64,000 nt of DNA, from NCBI GenBank assembly GCA_033977485.1, contig CM066988.1, positions 137,244,859 to 137,308,858 of the forward strand. Direction: 5' to 3'. The position numbers and the translations under genes are program-made. This document shows positions 57,990 to 64,000 of the stretch, piece after piece. The DNA comes from Hydrangea macrophylla. Its lineage: Eukaryota; Streptophyta; Magnoliopsida; Cornales; Hydrangeaceae. The notes beneath the pieces were generated by a model. The model had not been told where the DNA came from. It did no database searches and saw nothing but the letters and a program-made list of their open reading frames with translations. The stretch's first letter is position 1; every line of letters begins with the position of its first letter.

Positions 57990-58990
57990 GTAATGAAAGA
58001 CATTATATTCTGTCGAATTATATTCATTGACTTTTAAAATGCGAATACTTCTAGATTATTGGTATTTTTTCTTCTTTGAGTTGTGGGGTTTTTTGTTTTT
58101 TTTTTTGGTTGCAATTATCTTATTACCAACTATGTAATAATTTAATAAATTAATGAAAAACATCATTTTCTCTGTTGAATTATCTTCCTTCAAGTTACAC
58201 TGTGATTACTTCTATATTATTGGTATTTTCTCCCCTTTGATTACGTTATGACATTTAAGTGTTGCAACTAATAATACAGGGTCAAGAAAATAAAATATGA
58301 ATAAACCATACTTCCGAAATATGCTTCCACAATAGCTTGTGTGGTCCTATTTTATGTGTCTATCTTTGCGTTTTCAATCATTTTTTGTTTTCCTTTGAAG
58401 AAAGCACTACAATTATCGTCTCCATATATTCAAAGTGTCATAATAGACAATATTTCTGAAATAGTAGATGATATGTATGTGTAATAAAAATAAATTTAGA
58501 AGCATGTATGTTTGAAATAAATTTATATCTATGTGTTCAAATAACCACATGCTTCATTTGGTATTTTGAAGGATATAAGTTCATTATTTCTATGCATCAA
58601 AACATTTGAGTATAAGATTTGAATAGTATTGTTTCAATTCAACTTATAGGTATTTATGTGTGCAATATTAACATATGCAATTGTATGAAATTAAATTTTA
58701 AAAAATTAAAACACCATACAGAATTGTTAATTATTCTAATACAAATTATAATCAAAAGAGCAAAATATGAGCATACAAGGCAATGAGGTTGTTTGTATGT
58801 GCTAATGTTTATGTGATTGTGCTCATTTCCCTTGTATTAGCTTCGTTGACTTCTTTATGCAATTTTTCATCTTATCACGGGTGTAATAATTTAATAAATT
58901 AATGAAAAGATATTATCTTCTCTCCAATTATATGACAATGTGGCTACTTCTCTATTATTGGTATTTTTCCCCATTGTCGATGTCCAGTAC
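57990..58990. repeat. Decayed repeat units (ACTTCTATATTATTGGTATTTT)
   Basis: Three diverged units near 57996-58090, 58165-58260 and 58905-58980 share CATTATATTCT...GAATTAT...ATTACTTCTATATTATTGGTATTTT. Three more are at 61900-62162, beyond the LTR inserted at 59197-61827. Confidence 0.6.
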
Positions 58991-59235
58991 ATGTCATATG
59001 GGGCCATTTTTGAAGTGTAGTGCTTCCTAGATTGTAGGAATTTTAAACTAAGTTATAAGATTTTAGTACCAAAATGCTGTTATCGACACATGCTTCGCAC
59101 TGGCTTATCCCCTCTCATTAGCCTCTATAATACTATATATTTTCATTACACATTTGTATTCTTGTTTATCTAATTAAAGACCTTTTGATTTATTATTGTC
59201 TTTGCTGAATTTTAGGTCCCAATCAATTTACCTTT

Positions 59236-59395
59236 TTACCAATCGATTGTCATCTTTTGAGTACCAATCGATTGCCATCCTGCCGACCTGAATTCATTAC
59301 GTGGCACTATCCAGATCGATTGCTCTTGTATCCAATCGATTGTCTGCCATCAAATATCTAATGCCAATCGATTGCCACGGACCACAATCGATTGG
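59236..59395. repeat. CAATCGATTG cluster, part 1, LTR 7
   Basis: Five perfect copies plus CAGATCGATTG and CAATCAATTT variants in about 160 bases, before the TATA box. Confidence 0.93.
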
Positions 59396-59560
59396 ACGGG
59401 AGCTGTCACCTGCCCTTCCTTTTGCCTATATACATGTTATGTTTATGTGTGTGTGATGGTTCTGAACCCTGAGAGAGTTAAAGAGGGAGAGTTATATCTA
59501 TATATACATTCATACACACACATATACATATGCACACACCCGGATATATATATATATATA

Positions 59561-59567
<7 letters not shown>

Positions 59568-59624
<57 letters not shown>
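59568..59624. repeat. CA and CT microsatellites in LTR 7
   Basis: A CA run followed directly by a CT run, between the TATA box and the splice-donor-like site. Solo LTRs 2 and 3 have CT/GA runs at the same relative place. Confidence 0.9.
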
Positions 59625-59627
<3 letters not shown>

Positions 59628-59919
59628 CAAGGAAGAGAAGAGAAGAACAAAGACAAGAGAAGAAGAGAAGAGACAGAGAGGAAAAGGAAGAGTAGACAGA
59701 GAGAAGGAGAAGGAAAAAGATAGGAGAAGACCACCCTGAGCACACTCGCGGCCAGCACGCATCACCGGCGTCACTGAACCTTACAGTGAGTGTCCATACT
59801 CACTTGGTAGATTATATATGTTGTATATATGTGTTTTGTTAAGAAGAAATGAGTTTAAACGTGTATATATATATATAATTTAGTTCGTGAATTACAGTTT
59901 CTGGGGAAGAAGACGACTT

Positions 59920-60088
59920 CCCAATTGATTGGACTTTTATCCAATCGATTTCCATTTGATCCCAATCGATTGTCATTTCTCCTAATCGATTACTAAATTA
60001 ATTTGGTATCCCAATCGATTGCACTTTTACCCCAATCGATTGCTAACCCAGTTAGGTCAATCAATTGCCCTCTTTACCCAATCGATTA
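59920..60088. repeat. CAATCGATTG cluster, part 2, LTR 7
   Basis: Three perfect copies and five near copies (CAATTGATTG, CAATCGATTT, TAATCGATTA, CAATCAATTG, CAATCGATTA). Confidence 0.9.
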
Positions 60089-60479
60089 AACCTTTTTTGT
60101 GTATTGAATATTTCAGTCGTTTATAAACGTTGAGTTGTTTCATTGATATATGTTATATGTGGAACGTTAGTGTGATATCGAATAACACACGCATGAATAA
60201 TGAATCCCTAATGCATCGTACAAGTAGAATTGTGAATACGGATTAATATTTAAAATGTTGATAATCGAATTAAGAAGCCGACGTGCATAGTAATGGGTTT
60301 ATCGACCGCAGAGGTTGATACTATTTATATCGGTACACGTGAATGCGATCGCGAGGATTATACAATATTGGGTGTGGGATCGTAATGAGTTAAGATAGTC
60401 AAGTGTGCAAGATTGGTTGTGTGTTGAGAAAACTGGGAATGCGATCAGACTTTGTTGAGTACAAATGTGATGTTGTGGT

Positions 60480-61075
60480 ATATCTATATCACCTTAGTCC
60501 GATAGAGATTGAAGGGATATCACCTTACCCAGACCGAGACGGGAAGTCCGATGGAGGTTAAGGGATATATTACTTTAATCCATGATCGAGGCTACGAGGT
60601 ACACTGGTGGTATCGCCTTAATCCAAGACCGAGATAGGAGATTCAATAGAGGCTATGGGATACATATTGTGAGAACGGTAATGTGGCTAGCACCATGGTC
60701 CAATAGAGGCTAACGGAATGTTGCCTTAGTCCATGACCGAGACATGAGAGATCCGACAGAGGCTAAGGGCATGGTCACATTAGTCCAAGACCGAGACTGA
60801 GGGTTATGTCGGTACTATCATCTTAGTCTAATAGAGGCTAAAGGAATATTAACTTAGTTCATGACCGAAACGGAAAGTCCAATAGAGGCTAAGGGAATAT
60901 ATCACTTTAGTCCATGGCCAAGACTAAGAGGGATACATCATGAACGTAGTCCGATAGAGGCTAAAGGAATATCACTTTAGTCCAAGACCAGGACAGGGAA
61001 GTCTGACAGAGGCTAAGGGATATATCACTTTAATCTATGACCGAGACTAAGAGGTATATGTTGTGAAAGAAAAAT
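60480..61075 (+). repeat. Minisatellite in LTR 7
   Basis: Phrases CCGATAGAGGCTAAGGGATAT, ATCACTTTAGTCCA and GACCGAGACTAAGAGG alternate through about 600 bases, roughly ten half-units with much decay. Not shared with the colinear solo LTR 2. Confidence 0.75.
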
Positions 61076-61899
61076 ATATGGGCGTATTGGTCAGAATAGA
61101 TCGAGGCGTTGTGACCGTAAAGTTGGGACTACATGTCGAGTTTGATAGGTCGTAATGTATTGGGCTATGGTCCAGGAAAGTAAAGTGGGAAGTAAAGTTA
61201 CGTTCGAGATGTGGATCCAAGAGTCCATGTTATGATGGGGATTGGTTGGGACAATGTTGTTATAATGAGTTGGTGCATACATGAGTATGAACAAACGAGA
61301 TAAATATTTAATGATGTTTTATATACTGCACATATGTGGATACTTTGCTAGTATTTGCATTCACTCAGCTTGTGTAGCTGACGACATTTTATGCCGCTGG
61401 ATATTCGACGTTCAGCTTGCCAGGGTTATGAGATCGCAGGTGAGCAGCACGTGACTAGGGTTACGAGGATGAAGCCTACTATGACAGAGGCTACGCTGGA
61501 GATGACTACTACGTGAGCTGAAGACCTGGAGCTTTGTGTTAGATAGTTTATGTTCATGTTTGGAGATTGCTATAATAGTTAAGTTTATAATCGGCATATG
61601 TTGCCGTAATACTTATTTATGCTTTCGTAAATACTCATGGTTTGTAATAAGTTAGCAATACACGTTGATTTTGTTTATCGAACTTAGAATTTTCAAATGC
61701 GTGGTTTGAATCATTACTCTAATGGTTAGACTTTTATTCATGGACAATATGATGACTTTCAACTGTCATGATCTATGGGTCCAATAAGGAATTTATTTTC
61801 TCTATTTTTGCTACTACGGGGCGTGACAGGACCTTTGTCTTTTTTTCCCCTATTTTTAATCTTGATATCAATGGTGTAAAAATGTACTAAACTAATTAA

Positions 61900-62162
61900 A
61901 CACATTATATTCTCTAGAATTACCTTCATTGGTTTTTAAAATGTTAGTACTTCTATATTATTCAGTTGTGATATAACTTTGTTGTCTTTTCTTTTTTGGC
62001 AATTTATAATCTTATAAAAGACATTATATTCTCTCGAGTTATCTTCATTGGTTTTATATTGTGAGTACTTCTATATTATTGAGTTGTGTTATAGCTTCCT
62101 CTCGAGTTATCTTCATTGGTTTTAAAATGTGAGTACTTCTACATTATTGAGTTGTGTTATAA
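61900..62162 (+). repeat. Tandem units of the CATTATATTCT repeat
   Basis: Three units (about 61900-61975, 62020-62095, 62098-62162) share TTATCTTCATTGGTTTTAAA and GAGTACTTCTATATTATTGAG. They are the local continuation of the 57990-58990 family. Confidence 0.75.
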
Positions 62163-62386
62163 CTTGTCTTTTTTTTCTTTTTTTTTTTTGGCAATTTATA
62201 ATCTTGTTTACAATTGTGTAATAATTTAATAAATTAATGGAAAATATTATCTTATGTCAAATCATCTTCCAAGTAAAAATGTGTTCATATTTTTATGAGT
62301 TAATTTAATCTCCATATAGTCAAAGTTCGGGAAAAGGGAAAAGCCACATTATGTGTAAAAAAAAAATACCCACAATATATTAATCC

Positions 62387-62860
62387 TAAATTTTAGAACA
62401 AAAGTTGGCAAAAATGTAAATATTACAAACCAATACGTAATTAGCCATTACTCCGTATTATTGACTTTTTGTTGAAGTGAATAATAATATGCAACATAAT
62501 GTTGATGTAAATATAATTATACATATTACAATATATCAATCGTAAATTTGAGGGAGAAGTTGACCAAAATGTAAATATTAGTAACCAATTTGTAAACAAC
62601 CACTAAAATAGCCACTTTTGTTACTTTATTTGAAGCAAATAATAAATATCCCAAAACTTGTTCATGTAAATGTAATTATACATAATAGAATATATAAATC
62701 CTAAATTTGAGAGAAGAAGTTGACCAAAAAATAAATATTACTGACCAATTCGTAAATAGCCACTAAAATAGTCACTTTTGTTGACTTTATTTGAATCGAA
62801 TAATAAATATCCCAAAACTTATTGACGTAAATGTAATTAGACATAATGTTGTTGATTAAA
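62387..62860 (+). repeat. Three-copy tandem repeat, about 157 bp
   Basis: TAAATTT recurs at 62387, 62543 and 62702, each followed by GAAGTTGACCAAAA, GTAAATATTA, AACCAATT and GTCACTTTTGTTGACTT-like segments. Unit length 156-159 bases; the first copy is the most diverged. Confidence 0.8.
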
Positions 62861-63245
62861 ACTTCATTATTATATTAAATAAAATTTTAAAAGCTGCCCT
62901 GAATATAATACTTCATTTGAAACTACAAAATTACCCCCACAGGGCTCACACAAATCAATATATCATTATAATGAGCATCACGATGTACGCGTACTTATGG
63001 TATAGTGAAAGAGTATTATGGTCTTGAAATTGAAAAGATGCACATAGGCAACATGGATTTTAACTAACTCAATTTTTTTTGCCTCCTTTATAGGTAGTTG
63101 ATATATATATATATATATATGCGCATTTTAATGCTTTGAAAATTATTAATTTTGAACCCAATAAAATCAAAGAAAAATTAAGATAAGGGTGTCAAATTTA
63201 TAATTTGATGAGGTTCAAACAAACCCAAAAGTATTTCAAGTTTTT

Positions 63246-63411
63246 GTGATATTTGAATCTTATTAAAAGGCATATTAAGACTCAAATATCACAAAAATGA
63301 GGTTTAGGTTATAGAATGCCATCTCTGAAAATATTTTTCTAGATTAAGACTCAAATATCACAAAAATGAGGTTTAGGTTATAGAATGACACCACTGAAAA
63401 TATTTTCTAGC
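63246..63411. repeat. Hairpin and 70-bp tandem duplication
   Basis: GTGATATTTGAATCTTA (63246-63262) faces TAAGACTCAAATATCAC (63276-63292), one mismatch. From 63273 a 70-base unit (TTAAGACTCAAATATCACAA...) is repeated once, 63273-63342 and 63343-63411, with few differences. Confidence 0.85.
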
Positions 63412-63847
63412 GATGCCACTGGCCCTACGGGCACATGTTAAGGTGACAATTATAAGTAATAGTTTCTATGTTTACAAGTGTTTAAAAAATGTCATTTTTT
63501 TCTTGTATGGGAGTCCAACCACGATCTAGATCGATCGAGAAATCACTCAAAAACCGGACCTTTGCCAAACCAACATGACGCAATTTTTCACAAAAATCAA
63601 TTAGAAAAATGAGCGTTCTCTCCATTCACAAGAAGAGAAGAAAGATTTCTCAAACATATTGATTTGAAGAACCTTCGAAATGGGCAAATATCTTTCTACT
63701 ACTACTACTGTTTATATTCCCCCCAAAATTGTTATCTCAAAAAGGAGGAGAGAGTAAGAGCTATTACACCACTGATCCAGTAAAGCACAGCCAAAATACA
63801 AATTCAACGGAAGCAATAAAACTTAAACATTGTTACCACTATATTTT

Positions 63848-64000
63848 CTATGGATTATTGGGCTGTTTGAATAGAAGAGATGCCAAAGTTGATCTCCACC
63901 CAAATATCACAGTGGATTGCTCATCATTTCTGGGTATGAGAGAAGGCAGACCCGCCCGCAAGCTGTGACTCAGGGTAGTCTCTTGCTTGGTACTTGTCTC
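63848..64000 (-). CDS. Possible 3' terminal exon at the window edge
   Basis: A minus-strand frame is open from the window end to TAG at 63848-63850, about 50 codons (RAGLPSLIPRNDEQSTV, IFGWRSTLASLLF near its end). The composition is more protein-like than the flanks, and the region is less AT-rich than the intergenic DNA. A second minus frame ends earlier (SAFSHTQK, then TGA). I recognise neither as a known family. Without the sequence to the right this stays tentative. Confidence 0.3.
   Translation of the reverse strand, partial: ETSTKQETTLSHSLRAGLPSLIPRNDEQSTVIFGWRSTLASLLFKQPNNP

Larger units (their letters stand above)
59197..61827 (+). mobile_element. LTR 7, CAATCGATTG family
   Basis: The right end GGGGCGTGACA (61827) and the preceding GCAAAAATAGAGAAAATAAATTC match, inverted, the end of solo LTR 2 at 23321. 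The left end is taken as TGTCTTTGCTGAATTTTAG by alignment with TGTAATACCCTGTATTTTCAG. In order: CAATCGATTG cluster, TATA (CCTATATAC, 59425), CA and CT microsatellites, TTACAGTGAGT, second cluster, minisatellite. The 5-bp flanks do not match (ATTAT and GGACC), so one side was probably altered. Length about 2.6 kb. Confidence 0.7.

Noticed and set aside
59372..59774. Overlapping frames of about 100 codons on both strands
   Set aside because: They run through the CA and CT microsatellites of LTR 7, giving THTHTH and SLSLSL repeats.
63729..63968. 79-codon plus-strand frame
   Set aside because: No recognisable family; overlaps the more plausible minus-strand frame. Neither is proven.

Overview
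This is nuclear DNA from a seed plant, most likely a eudicot. It is AT-rich and gene-poor, with nested LTR retrotransposons, Mutator-like and hAT elements, a Stowaway MITE, and one host gene with spliceosomal introns. I cannot name the species. No bacterial operon, CRISPR array, rRNA or convincing tRNA gene is present. All calls come from reading the sequence by eye.

Layout. 1-1521: AT-rich DNA with a Mutator-like MITE (234-1028). 1522-15202: a Ty3/gypsy element of the Tat lineage, on the minus strand, between 5-bp duplications ACTAT. Its gag-pol (gag, protease, RT, two RNase H domains, integrase) is broken by frameshifts and stops. Between integrase and the 3' LTR it carries two genes on the opposite strand. 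One encodes a plant mobile domain (PMD) protein with two probable introns, its own TATA box and a coiled-coil tail. 15208-18296: intergenic DNA with a Stowaway MITE and another foldback MITE.

18306-34064: a 15.8-kb Mutator-like element with perfect 9-bp duplications TATAAATAG. It has subterminal arrays of a 41-42-bp repeat and the remnant of a FAR1-type transposase. Inside it sits a nest of solo LTRs (20863-31065 > 23321-30246 > 24511-29291 > 27005-29263), the first three with clear 5-bp target duplications, plus two hAT elements. 34097-49698: more LTR material: a TGTAGACACC-type LTR, a solo LTR (37964-40042), a gag-only Copia element with both LTRs (41443-46471) and another solo LTR (47362-49698). 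49.7-51.7 kb: a cluster of small DNA transposons.

52887-55406 (minus): the one clearly intact host gene. It has five coding exons with consistent phases and encodes a 169-residue protein of a conserved plant family that I believe is DUF4050 / Gag1-like clamp. 55.4-64 kb: intergenic DNA, tandem repeats, another large LTR (59197-61827) and possibly the last exon of a minus-strand gene at the right edge.

The most unusual pattern is that many of these LTRs contain clusters of 10-bp perfect palindromes with a central TCGA. The flanks differ by family: CAGTCGACTG, CAATCGATTG or GGATCGATCC. The same CAGTCGACTG word also occurs in the LTRs of the unrelated Copia element.
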